From Arthrobacter sp. YD4 (lineage in GTDB: Bacteria > Actinomycetota > Actinomycetes > Actinomycetales > Micrococcaceae), in assembly GCF_030410515.1 (NCBI RefSeq), contig NZ_JAUHHD010000001.1, positions 558,001 to 622,000 on the forward strand: DNA of 64,000 nucleotides, given 5' to 3'. Of the stretch, positions 1 to 11,150 are shown one piece after another. Numbering within the stretch: position 1 is the stretch's first letter; every line of letters starts with the position of its first letter. A program made the position numbers and the translations under genes. The notes under the pieces were generated by a model. The model had not been told where the DNA came from. It saw only the letters and a program-made list of their open reading frames with translations, and did no database searches.

Positions 1-28
1 AGGCCGCCATGAACATTCATGGCGGCCT
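1..28. repeat. Perfect 13-bp inverted repeat at window edge
   Basis: Bases 1-13 and 16-28 are perfect reverse complements separated by two bases, so the transcript could form a strong hairpin. It lies just beyond the 3' end of the ArsR-type gene and may be its terminator, although no T-run follows within the window. A 16-base direct repeat (22-37 and 50-65, starting GCGGCCTGAG) overlaps its right arm. Confidence 0.5.
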
Positions 29-74
29 GAGTCGTGCTGTCGGAGTCTTGCGGCCTGAGTCGTGCGGTCGCGGG

Positions 75-668
75 TTATTTCTTGCGGCCGAACTTCGGCA
101 GGTTGGCCAGCAGGTCCGCGGCGCGGGTTGCGGCGCGGCCCACGGTCCGGCCGATCTGCTGCGGCCGCCGGTCCTCGGCCACAGCTCCCGGAGCTAGTGT
201 TCCGTCGGGCAGGGTGCCGACCGGGAGCGCGACGGCGGGGCTCAGCGAGCTCTCCGCGGGGAGTTCCGTGGGACGGCCGCTGCTGGCCGGGGTTCCGGTG
301 ACGGCCTCGGCCAGGGTCCCGGGTGCCTCGGCCGGCGACGCGGCGGACGCGGCATCGACCGGCGCGGCGGAGAACGCGGGCGCGGTAGCGGCGGGTTCGG
401 CGGGAGCGACGCCGTCGAACGTGCCCAGCCACGAGGCGACGTCGGCGAGCGGCCCGGGGTTCAGCGCGTAGTAGCGTTTCTGGCCCTGCGCCCGCATGCT
501 GACCAGGTCAGCCTCGCGCAGAACCTTGAGGTGCTTGGAGATGGTGGGCTGGCTGGCCTCGAGTTCCTGCACCAGCTCCCCCACGGCCTTGTCTCCGTCG
601 CGGAGGGCCATCAGGATCTCCCGGCGGGTGGACTCTGCAATGACGGCAAATACGTCGTCTGTCACCAT
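75..668 (-). CDS. ArsR-type winged-helix regulator with long Ala-rich tail
   Basis: This 197-residue protein begins with an ArsR-family winged helix (about residues 1-85). The segment STRREILMALRDGDKAV is followed by the recognition region ASQPTISKHLKVLREADLV and the beta-wing residues GQKRYYAL. No metal-binding Cys pair is visible, so metal sensing is not supported. The remaining ~110 residues are Ala/Pro-rich low complexity ending in basic residues (KFGRKK). The ATG at 668 is chosen because the helix-turn-helix starts at once and a TAGGGT hexamer (676-681) sits seven bases upstream, as in a leaderless gene. The target is unknown; the next gene upstream on the same strand is the AcuC-like deacetylase. 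Confidence 0.8.
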   Translation of the reverse strand: MVTDDVFAVIAESTRREILMALRDGDKAVGELVQELEASQPTISKHLKVLREADLVSMRAQGQKRYYALNPGPLADVASWLGTFDGVAPAEPAATAPAFSAAPVDAASAASPAEAPGTLAEAVTGTPASSGRPTELPAESSLSPAVALPVGTLPDGTLAPGAVAEDRRPQQIGRTVGRAATRAADLLANLPKFGRKK

Positions 669-722
669 GCCCTCCACCCTAGCGACATATACGCCGGATG
701 GCATCCACCGGGCGGGCCGGGT

Positions 723-1946
723 TCAGTCGAACCAGGGGTCCAGGCCGTAGAGCGGGAAAACTTCCTTGCGGGTGGCCATGACGGTGCGGTCCACGGCGTC
801 GTTGGGATCGAAGCCGACCTCCCAGGAGCGCCACCAGAGATCGACGTCGTCGCCCATCACCGTGGGCGGCTCCACGCCGTACTTCGCCCCGTACGTGTCC
901 TTGACGTGCTGGCGCCAGTCCTCCGGAACGGGGGTGCGTAGCGGCACCGGGCGGCCGGCGGCGATCGCCACCAGGTGGCTCCAAGAACGGGGCACCACGG
1001 TTATGACGTTGTACCCGCCGCCGCCGGTGGCGATCCACCGATTGTCGCAGTAGCGGGCGGCGAGGCCGGCGACGGCGGAGGCCGCCTCCCGCTGGCCGTC
1101 CACGCTGATGTTCAGGTGCGTCAGCGGGTCCAGCCTGTGCGAGTCGCAGCCGTGCTGGCTGACGATCACCTCGGGTTCGAACGCCCCGACCAGCTGCGGC
1201 ACGACGGCGTGGAAGGCGCGCAGCCAGCCGGCGTCGCCCGTCCCGGCCGGGAGGGCTACGTTCACGGCGCTGCCCTGGGCGTTGGGGCCGCCGATCTCGT
1301 TGGCGAACCCGGTGCCGGGGAACAAGGTCAGCCCGGTCTCGTGCAGCGAAATGGTGAGTACCCGCGGGTCGTCCCAGAAGATGCTCTGGGTCCCGTCGCC
1401 GTGGTGGGCGTCGACGTCGACGTACGCCACCCGTTGCACGCCGCCGTCAAGCAGCCGCTGGATGGCGAGGGCTGCGTCGTTGTAAATGCAGAAGCCGCTG
1501 GCCCGCTCACGGGACGCGTGGTGCATGCCGCCGCCGAAGTTCACAGCACGGACCGCGCTGCCGTCCAGAATGGCGCCGGCCGCCAGCAGCGATCCGCCCG
1601 CCAGGCGCGCGCTCGCCTCGTGCATCCCGGCGAAGGCGGGGTCGTCCTCGGTTCCGAGGCCGCGCTTCTCATCCGGCGTGGCGGGATCGGCGCTGACGCG
1701 GCGGACGGCGGCGATGTAGTCCTCACTGTGAACGGCGGCGAGCTCGGCGTCGGTGGCGACCTCCGGGGCGGCCACCGTGACGTGGTCGAGGTCCAGCAGG
1801 CCGAGGCTCCGGGACAGCCGGGCAGTCAGTTCCATCCGCTCCGGCGCCATCGGGTGACTGTGGCCGAAGTTGTACGCCGTCATAGCGGAGTCCCACACCA
1901 CCGTCGTTGGTAATGCGGCCTGGGCGAGTCCGGGCAGGAAAGTCAT
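723..1946 (-). CDS. acuC: AcuC-like class I histone-deacetylase-fold protein
   Basis: The 407-residue product has the full arginase/deacetylase fold signature. It shows GGGMHHASRERASGF near residue 140 (the active-site His pair), VDVDAHHGDGT near 175 (zinc ligands) and GGGGYN near 305. The length is typical of bacterial AcuC proteins. In Bacillus, AcuC removes acetyl groups from acetyl-CoA synthetase, and an acs gene lies in this window at 35.7 kb, so a role in controlling Acs by reversible lysine acetylation is a reasonable inference. The gene is divergent from the potassium uptake genes (65 bp apart in the longest reading). TAGCCT (1954-1959) lies seven bases before the start codon. Confidence 0.88.
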   Translation of the reverse strand: MTFLPGLAQAALPTTVVWDSAMTAYNFGHSHPMAPERMELTARLSRSLGLLDLDHVTVAAPEVATDAELAAVHSEDYIAAVRRVSADPATPDEKRGLGTEDDPAFAGMHEASARLAGGSLLAAGAILDGSAVRAVNFGGGMHHASRERASGFCIYNDAALAIQRLLDGGVQRVAYVDVDAHHGDGTQSIFWDDPRVLTISLHETGLTLFPGTGFANEIGGPNAQGSAVNVALPAGTGDAGWLRAFHAVVPQLVGAFEPEVIVSQHGCDSHRLDPLTHLNISVDGQREAASAVAGLAARYCDNRWIATGGGGYNVITVVPRSWSHLVAIAAGRPVPLRTPVPEDWRQHVKDTYGAKYGVEPPTVMGDDVDLWWRSWEVGFDPNDAVDRTVMATRKEVFPLYGLDPWFD

Positions 1947-2044
1947 CCCTCACAGGCTACCGGAGCGCACCCCCTCCCCCGTCCGACCGCGGAATATAGT
2001 GGTTTACTACTGTGGACGCCGTTTCAACCGAGGACAAACCGCAC

Positions 2045-3478
2045 ATGAAGCAAAGCCAGTCGAGGTCACCCCACCCGGCCAGCTGGCACCCCGGCCAGCC
2101 GGAGCGGGAAGGGTTGTGGATCCTCACCCGGCTGCGCGACTTCGTGGACGACATCGCGAACACGTCCCCGGCACGGCTGGCGGTCACCGCGTTCGCCGTC
2201 GTCGTCCTCGTCTTCACCGCCCTGCTCTCGCTGCCCGTTTCCTCGGCCACAGGCCAGGCCACCCCGCTGCACCAAGCCCTATTCACGGCCGTCTCCGCGG
2301 TCTGCGTGACCGGCCTGACCGTGGTGTCCACGGCCGTGCACTGGTCCTTTTTCGGGCAGCTCGTGATCCTGGTGGGGATCTTCGTCGGCGGCCTCGGCAC
2401 ACTGACCCTGGCGTCCCTGCTCGCCCTGGTGGTGAGCAAGAAACTCGGCGTCCGCGGCAAGCTCATCGCCCAGGAGGCCATGAACAACGCCGGCCGGCTC
2501 GGTGAGGTGGGCACCCTGCTGCGGATCGTGATCGTCACCTCCGTGGTGATCGAGGCGGTCCTCGCCGCCGCGATGGTGCCGCGGTTCCTGTCCCTGGGCG
2601 AGAGCTTCGGACAGTCCCTCTGGCACGGGATCTTCTACTCCATTTCCGCCTTCAACAACGCCGGGTTCACGCCGCACTCGGACGGGATCGTGCCCTACGA
2701 GACGGACCTGTGGATCCTGGTTCCGCTGATGCTGGGCGTCTTCCTGGGCAGCCTGGGCTTCCCGGTGGTGATGGTGCTCCAGCAGAACGGCCTGAACTGG
2801 AAGAAATGGAACCTGCACACCAAGCTGACCATCCAGGTCTCGCTGATCCTCCTGGCCGCCGGCGCCGTCCTGTGGGGCCTGCTGGAGTGGAACAACGTCC
2901 GCACCATCGGCAGCATGAGCGTGGGCGACAAGATCACGCACTCGCTGTTCGCCTCCGTCATGACCCGCTCCGGCGGCTTCAACCTGGTGGACCAGAACCA
3001 CATGGATTCGGCCACCATGCTGCTCAGCGACGCCCTGATGTTCGCCGGCGGCGGCTCGGCGTCGACGGCGGGCGGCATCAAGGTCACCACCATCGCCGTG
3101 ATGTTCCTGGCCATCGTGGCCGAGGCCCGCGGCGACGCCGACGTGAAAATTTACGGCCGCACCATCCCGGAGGGCACCATGCGGGTGGCCATCTCGGTGA
3201 TCGTCGCCGGCGCCACCCTGGTGGCCGTGTCCGCACTCCTGCTGCTGCAGATCAGCGGTGCCACCCTGGACCGGGTCCTGTTCGAAACGATTTCCGCCTT
3301 CGCCACGGTGGGCCTGAGCACCAACCTCAGCGCCGAACTGCCGCCGGCCGGCGTCTATGTCCTCACCGTGCTGATGTTCGCCGGCCGCGTCGGGACCGTC
3401 ACGCTCGCGGCCGGGCTGGCACTGCGCCAGCGAAGCCAGCTGTACCACTACCCGGAAGAGAGACCGATCATTGGCTAG
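2045..3478 (+). CDS. Trk/Ktr potassium uptake membrane subunit
   Basis: This is a polytopic potassium-translocating subunit of the TrkH/KtrB superfamily, about 477 residues. Four pore-loop filter regions, each with the conserved Gly, are visible: AVSAVCVTGLTVVST, ISAFNNAGFTPHSDG, SVMTRSGGFN and ISAFATVGLSTNLS. It probably forms a dimer gated by the RCK protein encoded next. The ATG at 2045 is preferred because GAGGA lies about nine bases upstream. A GTG at 2012 is an alternative, adding 11 residues; it lies 11 bases after a TATAGT hexamer at 1995-2000. The 3' end overlaps the next start by 8 bases, implying translational coupling. Confidence 0.9.
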   Translation: MKQSQSRSPHPASWHPGQPEREGLWILTRLRDFVDDIANTSPARLAVTAFAVVVLVFTALLSLPVSSATGQATPLHQALFTAVSAVCVTGLTVVSTAVHWSFFGQLVILVGIFVGGLGTLTLASLLALVVSKKLGVRGKLIAQEAMNNAGRLGEVGTLLRIVIVTSVVIEAVLAAAMVPRFLSLGESFGQSLWHGIFYSISAFNNAGFTPHSDGIVPYETDLWILVPLMLGVFLGSLGFPVVMVLQQNGLNWKKWNLHTKLTIQVSLILLAAGAVLWGLLEWNNVRTIGSMSVGDKITHSLFASVMTRSGGFNLVDQNHMDSATMLLSDALMFAGGGSASTAGGIKVTTIAVMFLAIVAEARGDADVKIYGRTIPEGTMRVAISVIVAGATLVAVSALLLLQISGATLDRVLFETISAFATVGLSTNLSAELPPAGVYVLTVLMFAGRVGTVTLAAGLALRQRSQLYHYPEERPIIG

Positions 3479-4157
3479 TTCCTCAGGCGCCGTCAACCGC
3501 CCCGCCCACAATGCCCCGGTCCTGGTGATCGGACTGGGCCGCTTCGGCGCGTCCACCGCCGAACAGCTCGTCAAGCAGGGCCGCGAGGTGCTGGCGATCG
3601 AACGCGACCGCACCCTGGTGCAGAAGTGGTCCAGCGTCCTCACCCACGTGGTGGAGGCCGACGCCACCAACATCGACGCCCTCCGCCAGCTCGGCGCGCA
3701 GGAGTTCAGCTCCGCCGTCGTCGGCGTGGGCACCTCGATCGAATCGTCCGTGCTGATCACCGTCAACCTGGTGGACCTCGGGATCGAGCACCTCTGGGTC
3801 AAGGCGATCACGCCCTCGCACGGCAAGATCCTCACCCGGATCGGCGCCAACCACGTGATCTACCCGGAGGCCGACGCCGGCGTCCGTGCGGCGCACCTGG
3901 TCTCCGGCCGGATGCTGGACTTCATCGAGTTCGACGACGACTTCGCGATCGTCAAGATGTACCCGCCGCGGGAGACCGTGGGCTTCACCCTGGAGGAATC
4001 CAAGGTCCGGTCCAAGTACGGCGTGACGATCGTGGGCGTGAAGTCCCCCGGCGAGGACTTCACCTACGCCCGGCCGGAGACCAAGGTTTCCGCCCGGGAC
4101 ATGCTGATCGTCTCCGGCCACGTGGACCTGCTGGAACGGTTCGCCGCCCGGCCGTAA
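3471..4157 (+). CDS. TrkA/KtrA-type RCK regulatory subunit
   Basis: The 228-residue cytosolic partner of the preceding channel has an RCK-N Rossmann domain with the dinucleotide motif VIGLGRFGAS near the N terminus and an acidic strand end (AIERD), then a TrkA-C domain in the last ~80 residues (SKYGVTIVGVKSPG). RCK rings bind ATP/ADP or NAD(H) and gate KtrB/TrkH. Translation starts at TTG 3471, inside the last codons of the channel gene, with GGAAGAGAG just upstream as ribosome-binding site. The two-gene operon ends facing the HhH-GPD gene. Confidence 0.9.
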   Translation: MASSSGAVNRPAHNAPVLVIGLGRFGASTAEQLVKQGREVLAIERDRTLVQKWSSVLTHVVEADATNIDALRQLGAQEFSSAVVGVGTSIESSVLITVNLVDLGIEHLWVKAITPSHGKILTRIGANHVIYPEADAGVRAAHLVSGRMLDFIEFDDDFAIVKMYPPRETVGFTLEESKVRSKYGVTIVGVKSPGEDFTYARPETKVSARDMLIVSGHVDLLERFAARP

Positions 4158-4218
4158 GGGCCGGCGGCGGACGATTGCGGCGGCATTCGACGACGGCGGG
4201 ACGGGCGAGGCGCGCCCG

Positions 4219-4800
4219 TCAGTCCGTGCCCTTGGCCGCCTTCGCCGCGGCCTTCGCGGCCTGCTTGCTGGCCCGAACCTTGACCAGGGAGTCGGGGTCG
4301 ACGATGTCCGCCACGGACAGGTAGGCGTCCGCCTGACCGTAGTGCCCGGCGGCCTCGCGCCAGCCTTCGGCCTTGAGGCCGCATTGCTTGCCCAGCAGCG
4401 CCAGGAAGATCTTCGCCTTCTGCTCGCCGAAACCCGGGAGGGCCTTGAGCCGGCGGAGCACCTCGGCGCCGTCGGGCTCGCCCTGGGTCCAGATCGCGGT
4501 GGCGTCCCCGCCCCACTCCTTGTCCACGGTCTCGGCCAGCGCCTGGACCCGGCCGGCCATGGAGCCGGGGAACCGGTGCACGGCGGGCTTTTCCTTGAAG
4601 ACCTCGACGAAACCGTGCGGGTCGTAGCCTGCGATGGTGCCGGGCTCCAACGATCCGATCCGGGTGCGGATCTTCTCCGGCCCGGCGAAGGCGGACTCCA
4701 TGGTCACCTGCTGGTCCAGCAGCATGCCGGTGAGCAGGGCGAAGGCGTCGTCGCTGAGGAGCTTGTCCGCGGCGGCGTCGCCGGTGATGTGCAGTTCCAT
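4219..4800 (-). CDS. HhH-GPD-type base-excision repair family protein
   Basis: The 193-residue protein belongs to a short actinobacterial branch of the HhH-GPD glycosylase superfamily. The N-terminal half reads FALLTGMLLDQQVTMESAF, the all-alpha substrate half, and the hairpin is LPGFGEQKAKIFLALLGKQ. The VDTH-type segment that carries the catalytic Asp in endonuclease III is not visible, and there is no iron-sulfur Cys cluster, so enzymatic activity is uncertain. The C terminus is a Lys/Ala-rich tail (KQAAKAAAKAAKG) that may bind DNA. It lies 36 bp downstream of proC on the same strand. Confidence 0.8.
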   Translation of the reverse strand: MELHITGDAAADKLLSDDAFALLTGMLLDQQVTMESAFAGPEKIRTRIGSLEPGTIAGYDPHGFVEVFKEKPAVHRFPGSMAGRVQALAETVDKEWGGDATAIWTQGEPDGAEVLRRLKALPGFGEQKAKIFLALLGKQCGLKAEGWREAAGHYGQADAYLSVADIVDPDSLVKVRASKQAAKAAAKAAKGTD

Positions 4801-4836
4801 GCGTGCTGTCCTGTCCGTGTGCGGGTGGGTTGGGTG

Positions 4837-5670
4837 TCAGCCCAGCTGTTTGGTGATCTCGGCGGCGCGCTCCGCGGCGGCCCGGGCGCCGGCGGCGATG
4901 ATGCCGGGCAGCCCCTGCTCGTCGAAGGTGGCGATCGCGCGTTCGGTCGTCCCGTTCGGGCTGGTCACCGCGATCCGCAGGGTGGTGGGGTCGGCGCCGG
5001 GTTCGGCAAGCATCAGGCCGGCACCGGCCACGGTCTCCCTGGCCAGCAGCTTGGAGAGCTCCGGGTCCAGGCCGAGCTCGACGCCGGCGGCGGCCATCGC
5101 CTCGGCGAGGTAGAAGGCGTACGCCGGGCCGGAGCCGCTGACCGCGGAGAGCGCGTCCACCTGGGATTCCGGGATCTCGACGACGGTGCCGACCGCGGCG
5201 AAGATGTCCTTGGCCTGCTGCAGCTGTTCCGCCGAGCAGTGCGTCCCGCCGGAGACGGAGACGACGCCGCGGCCCAGGCGGGCGGGCGTGTTGGGCATGG
5301 TGCGGATCACCGGCTGCCCGGCCGGCAGCGCTGCCTCCAGCTGCTCCAGGGACACGGCCGCGGCGACGCTGACCACCAGGGTGTCCGGGGAGAGCGCCCC
5401 GCTGATCTCCCGGGCCAGCGCCGCGGTTCCCACGGGTTTGACGCCCAGGATCACGACGTCGGCACCGGTGGCGGCCTGCACATTGTTCTCGGGTTCCTCT
5501 TCGCCGGCGATCGCGGTGATGCCGGTGTGCCGTTCGGCCAGTTCCGCGGCCCGCCCGGCCCTCCGCACGGTGGCGACGATGTCCGCGGGATCGGTCCCGC
5601 CGGCGATCAGTCCGCCCAGGATTGCCTCGTTCATTGACCCACAGCCCAGGAAGGCGATTCGGTTGCTCAT
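4837..5670 (-). CDS. proC: Pyrroline-5-carboxylate reductase
   Basis: This enzyme catalyses the last step of proline synthesis, NAD(P)H-dependent reduction of 1-pyrroline-5-carboxylate. The 277-residue length is typical. The N terminus carries the nucleotide-binding glycine motif FLGCGSMNEAILGG, the middle has VIRTMPNTPARLGRG, and the C-terminal dimerisation/substrate region shows ALSAVSGSGPAYAFYLAEAM. The ATG at 5670 places the Rossmann strand directly at the start. The sequence upstream, AATGAT followed by GGGGGC, would suit a near-leaderless transcript. Confidence 0.93.
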   Translation of the reverse strand: MSNRIAFLGCGSMNEAILGGLIAGGTDPADIVATVRRAGRAAELAERHTGITAIAGEEEPENNVQAATGADVVILGVKPVGTAALAREISGALSPDTLVVSVAAAVSLEQLEAALPAGQPVIRTMPNTPARLGRGVVSVSGGTHCSAEQLQQAKDIFAAVGTVVEIPESQVDALSAVSGSGPAYAFYLAEAMAAAGVELGLDPELSKLLARETVAGAGLMLAEPGADPTTLRIAVTSPNGTTERAIATFDEQGLPGIIAAGARAAAERAAEITKQLG

Positions 5671-5761
5671 GCCCCCATCATTGCAGTCGGCCCCGATTCA
5701 CAGCCAGCTCACAACTCCGGGCCAGCTTGCTCCCATCCTCGGCCCCTACCGTAGTTAGTAC

Positions 5762-5816
5762 CTCATCAAGAGGGTGCGAGTGATGCAGCAGGCATGCGGA
5801 TGCCTGCCCCGGCACC
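5762..5816 (+). other. Unexplained leader-like segment, faintly S-box-like
   Basis: In the 273-bp gap between proC and the Ppx-like gene, the + strand carries CTCATCAAGAGGGTGCGAG (5762-5780), a perfect 7-bp hairpin CAGGCAT-GCGG-ATGCCTG (5789-5806) and CCCGGCACC (5808-5816). The first and last pieces resemble the opening and core of SAM-I (S-box) riboswitches, but the closing P1 strand is not seen and no + strand gene follows for 6 kb. A short frame (ATG 5783, 54 codons, beginning MQQACGCLPR) with GAGGG upstream also exists. I cannot say which reading, if any, is right. Confidence 0.2.
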
Positions 5817-5943
5817 GGTCGTCAGCAGCGGGTTTCCCCCATTTTCCCGCGAGCGACGGCCGGTGCTTTCGCGTTAACGAACGGTTCGGAGCGGGGCGTT
5901 CGACGACGGCGTCCCGGTGCCCTCCCGGGCGGGGACAGCCCGG

Positions 5944-7089
5944 CTAGTGTTTCTTGTCCTTCTTGCCGTTGCCTTTTTTGTGGCCGTCCTTCTTCTCGCC
6001 GTCGTGCTCGGCGTCTTGATCCTTGTCCTTCTTGGCGGCGTCCTTCTTCTTGTCGTCGTCGTCCGAGTCGTCGCCCCCGTCCTTCTCGTCGTCGTCCGGG
6101 GCCTGCAACTCGGCGGGCTGGCTGGCCAGGGCCACGTGGGGCGGTGGCTCCAGGGGCCCCTCGGTGACCAACTGATCCAGCCGGCGAAGGATCAGGCCCT
6201 CGCGCAGCGCCCAGGGGCAGATCTCCAGGCTGGGGAACTCGAACATTTCCAGGGCGGCCTCCGCCACGAGCGCGCCGGCGAGCAACTGGGGCGCCCGGGC
6301 CTCGGAGACGGCGGGCAGGTGCAGGCGGTCCTCGATCTCCATGGCCGAGATGCGCTGCGCCCAGAGACCCAGGTCCGTGGCGTAGAGCTCGCGTTTGACG
6401 TAGGGACCGGCGCCGCTCGGTGCTGCCCCGGCGATCCGGGCCAGCGACCGGAACGTCTTGGAGGTGCCGGCCACGTGGTTGGCCCGGCCCAGGCTCTGGA
6501 ACTCCTTGACGACGGGTTTCAGGGTCTCCCGGATGTAGTTCCGCAGTTCCTTGACGCTCTTGGCGGAGGGCGGATCCTCGGGCAGCCAGTCGCGGGTCAG
6601 CCGGCTGGCGCCGAGCGGGACGGACATGGCCAGCTCCGGCAGCTCGTCCTCGCCGTAGGCCATTTCGAAGGAGCCGCCGCCGATGTCCAGGTTGAGCATG
6701 GGCCCGGCACCCCAGCCATACCAGCGGCGCACGGCGAAGAAGGTCATGGACGCCTCCTCGCTGCCGCTGAGTTCGCGCAGCGTCACGGTGGTCTCGTGCT
6801 TGACGCGGGCCAGGACCTCGCTGCCATTGGTGGCCTCGCGGATGGCGGAGGTGCAAAAGGCCAGCAGGTCCTCGGCCTTGTGCTTGGCGGCGAATTCCCA
6901 GGCCTCGAGGACGAACTCCACGAGCTCGTTCTGGCCGTCGTCGCTGATGTTGCCGTCGCCATCCAGATGCTGGACCAGGGAGAGGGAGCGCTTATGCGAG
7001 GCGAAGGCCACCGGCCGGGCGCCGGGATGGGCGTCCACGAGGAGAAGGTGGACGGTGTTGGACCCTATGTCGAGTACGCCTAGTCGCAT
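5944..7089 (-). CDS. Ppx/GppA-family phosphatase with Lys/Asp tail
   Basis: The 381-residue product has the actin-like ASKHA fold of exopolyphosphatase and (p)ppGpp phosphohydrolase. It shows LGVLDIGSNTVHLLLVDA at the N terminus, FCTSAIREATNGSEVL, and the phosphate loop LNLDIGGGSFEMAYG near residue 145. It is shorter than E. coli Ppx and lacks an HD domain, as in mycobacterial Ppx1/Ppx2. The last ~50 residues are almost entirely D, E, K, G and H, an unusual charged disordered tail. The ATG at 7089 is chosen over an upstream GTG because the fold begins immediately and AATAAT (7096-7101) lies six bases before it, the pattern of a leaderless gene. Confidence 0.85.
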   Translation of the reverse strand: MRLGVLDIGSNTVHLLLVDAHPGARPVAFASHKRSLSLVQHLDGDGNISDDGQNELVEFVLEAWEFAAKHKAEDLLAFCTSAIREATNGSEVLARVKHETTVTLRELSGSEEASMTFFAVRRWYGWGAGPMLNLDIGGGSFEMAYGEDELPELAMSVPLGASRLTRDWLPEDPPSAKSVKELRNYIRETLKPVVKEFQSLGRANHVAGTSKTFRSLARIAGAAPSGAGPYVKRELYATDLGLWAQRISAMEIEDRLHLPAVSEARAPQLLAGALVAEAALEMFEFPSLEICPWALREGLILRRLDQLVTEGPLEPPPHVALASQPAELQAPDDDEKDGGDDSDDDDKKKDAAKKDKDQDAEHDGEKKDGHKKGNGKKDKKH

Positions 7090-7179
7090 AGGCACATTAT
7101 TGCCCGGCGGATACCGGCCGCCTAAAGAGCCGCGCCCGCGGACCACTGGTGGTCCGCGGGCGCTGGTGGGTGCCGGGTC

Positions 7180-7617
7180 TTAGGCCTCGGTGCCGGCCTC
7201 GTCCTCGTCGGCGGGCTTGAAGTCGCGGCGAATGTTGGCCACACCCTCCGGGTCGATCTCGAAGCCGTAGGCGGCGCCGGGGTTGATGACCATGCCGAGC
7301 TCGTCGCCGAGGTTGCCGAGGATCGCGGCGCCCTGGGTTCCCAGGATGTTCGGCGCGGCGGCAAGGTACTGCTCCGTGACGCGGCTGGGGTGGGAGAAGA
7401 CGGCCAGCACGGGGTTGCCGGAGGCGTTGGCCAGCACCAGCGGCTCCACCTGCGAGTCGGGGCCCTCCAGGGTGTCCGAACTGACGATGTAGACCTCATT
7501 GTTGAGGAAAGACAGGATGACATCCACCGGGTTGGCATCCGGCTGTTCCCCCCGGGCGAGCTTCTCCTCGAGGTCGTTGAGCGGCTGTGAATCCATGGGT
7601 GTGGGCTGTTCAGTCAT
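7180..7617 (-). CDS. SseB-family protein
   Basis: This 145-residue protein resembles the SseB family: an N-terminal helix with LNDLEEKLARGE, a small alpha/beta core with EVYIVSSDTL and VLAVFSHPSRV, and a closing GFEIDPEGV. SseB domains occur in enhanced-serine-sensitivity and secretion-associated proteins, but no general biochemical function is established. ATG 7617 is used; an ATG seven codons later is possible. It lies downstream of topA on the same strand, separated by 176 bp that contain a long hairpin. Confidence 0.7.
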   Translation of the reverse strand: MTEQPTPMDSQPLNDLEEKLARGEQPDANPVDVILSFLNNEVYIVSSDTLEGPDSQVEPLVLANASGNPVLAVFSHPSRVTEQYLAAAPNILGTQGAAILGNLGDELGMVINPGAAYGFEIDPEGVANIRRDFKPADEDEAGTEA

Positions 7618-7710
7618 TGTCCCACTCGATCACTTTGCGGCCCGGGGCGCAATTCCCGACGACGGCGGCCACGGCCCCGGCGTGCCCCGCCGGGGCCCGC
7701 ATTCCGCTCG

Positions 7711-7762
7711 CGGGTTCGGCCCGCCGTCGCTGTTTCCAGACGGCGGGCCTGCACCGAACCCG
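7711..7762 (-). terminator. Long hairpin downstream of topA
   Basis: Bases 7711-7728 pair with 7739-7762, leaving a 10-base loop and a 6-base bulge on the right arm. The structure sits just after the topA stop codon and before the SseB-like gene. There is no T-run on the minus strand, so it is at best a G+C-rich terminator of the kind common in actinobacteria, or an mRNA 3' stabiliser. Confidence 0.4.
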
Positions 7763-7793
7763 CGCGCCGGACGCCGGACGCGACGCCCGGGAC

Positions 7794-10529
<2,736 letters not shown>

Positions 10530-10603
10530 GGTGCTCCTACAGAAAAAAGGTTGCTCGGGCAGAACCGCCCATATCCGCCTAGTTCACCATATTTTGCGGA
10601 ATA

Positions 10604-10629
10604 CCGCGCATTGATGCACAAATGCGCGG
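10604..10629 (-). terminator. 9-bp stem-loop between SRPBCC gene and topA
   Basis: CCGCGCATT (10604-10612) and AATGCGCGG (10621-10629) are perfect inverted repeats around an 8-base loop. The structure lies after the SRPBCC stop and before topA, both on the minus strand. It has no strong T-run, but position and stability suit a transcription end separating the two genes. Confidence 0.4.
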
Positions 10630-10662
10630 CGGCGTCGGACCCGTGCCGACGCTGCTGTGAGG

Positions 10663-11118
10663 CTAGGCTGCGATGCGGCCGAGGGTCTCCTTCAGCCGTG
10701 TCAGCAGGTGGCCCTGCCAGCCACCGGCCATGATGCGGTGGGCGACGGCGTGGCTGGGCTCCGCGGGGTCGAATCCCTCGTGGACGAGGTCCAGCCGCGT
10801 CCCCGTTCCCTCCGGGGCCAGGGTCCAGGTGACGGTGCTTTGCAGGTCGTTCCCCGCCTCAGCGTCCCGCCATGAGATACGGAGCAGGCGCCCGTCCCGG
10901 AGCTCCAGGACACGGCTGGCGACCAGGCCGCTGAAGCCGACGGCCGGGACCGGGGTCCCGCGCATGATGTAGTCGTGCCCGACGACCGGTTCGAAATTGT
11001 TGTCCATGAGCCAGTCGGCGATCAGGGGCGGCTCGGTCAGGGCGCGCCAGACGGCCGCCGGCGGGTGCGGCAGGTATTCGTCCACGTGGATGGGGGCAAG
11101 CGGTGCGGTCACGGACAC
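10663..11118 (-). CDS. SRPBCC (AHSA1-like) domain protein
   Basis: The 151-residue protein is a single START/SRPBCC domain of the activator-of-Hsp90-like type. It shows the N-terminal strand VDEYLPHPPAAVWRALTEP, the helix IADWLM, and the C-terminal long helix with GGWQGHLLTRLKETLG. Such proteins bind hydrophobic ligands; the ligand here is unknown. It follows the ArsR-type gene by 32 bp on the same strand. ArsR and AHSA1-like genes are commonly paired, so a shared transcript and ligand-linked regulation are plausible. GTG 11118 is the start used. Confidence 0.8.
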   Translation of the reverse strand: MSVTAPLAPIHVDEYLPHPPAAVWRALTEPPLIADWLMDNNFEPVVGHDYIMRGTPVPAVGFSGLVASRVLELRDGRLLRISWRDAEAGNDLQSTVTWTLAPEGTGTRLDLVHEGFDPAEPSHAVAHRIMAGGWQGHLLTRLKETLGRIAA

Positions 11119-11150
11119 TCTTCCGTTCGTTGGGGGCTTTCAGGGAGTTT

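Noticed and set aside
2279..3850. A 523-codon minus-strand frame over the potassium uptake genes
   Set aside because: It overlaps two well-supported genes and translates to His/Gly/Asp-rich low complexity.
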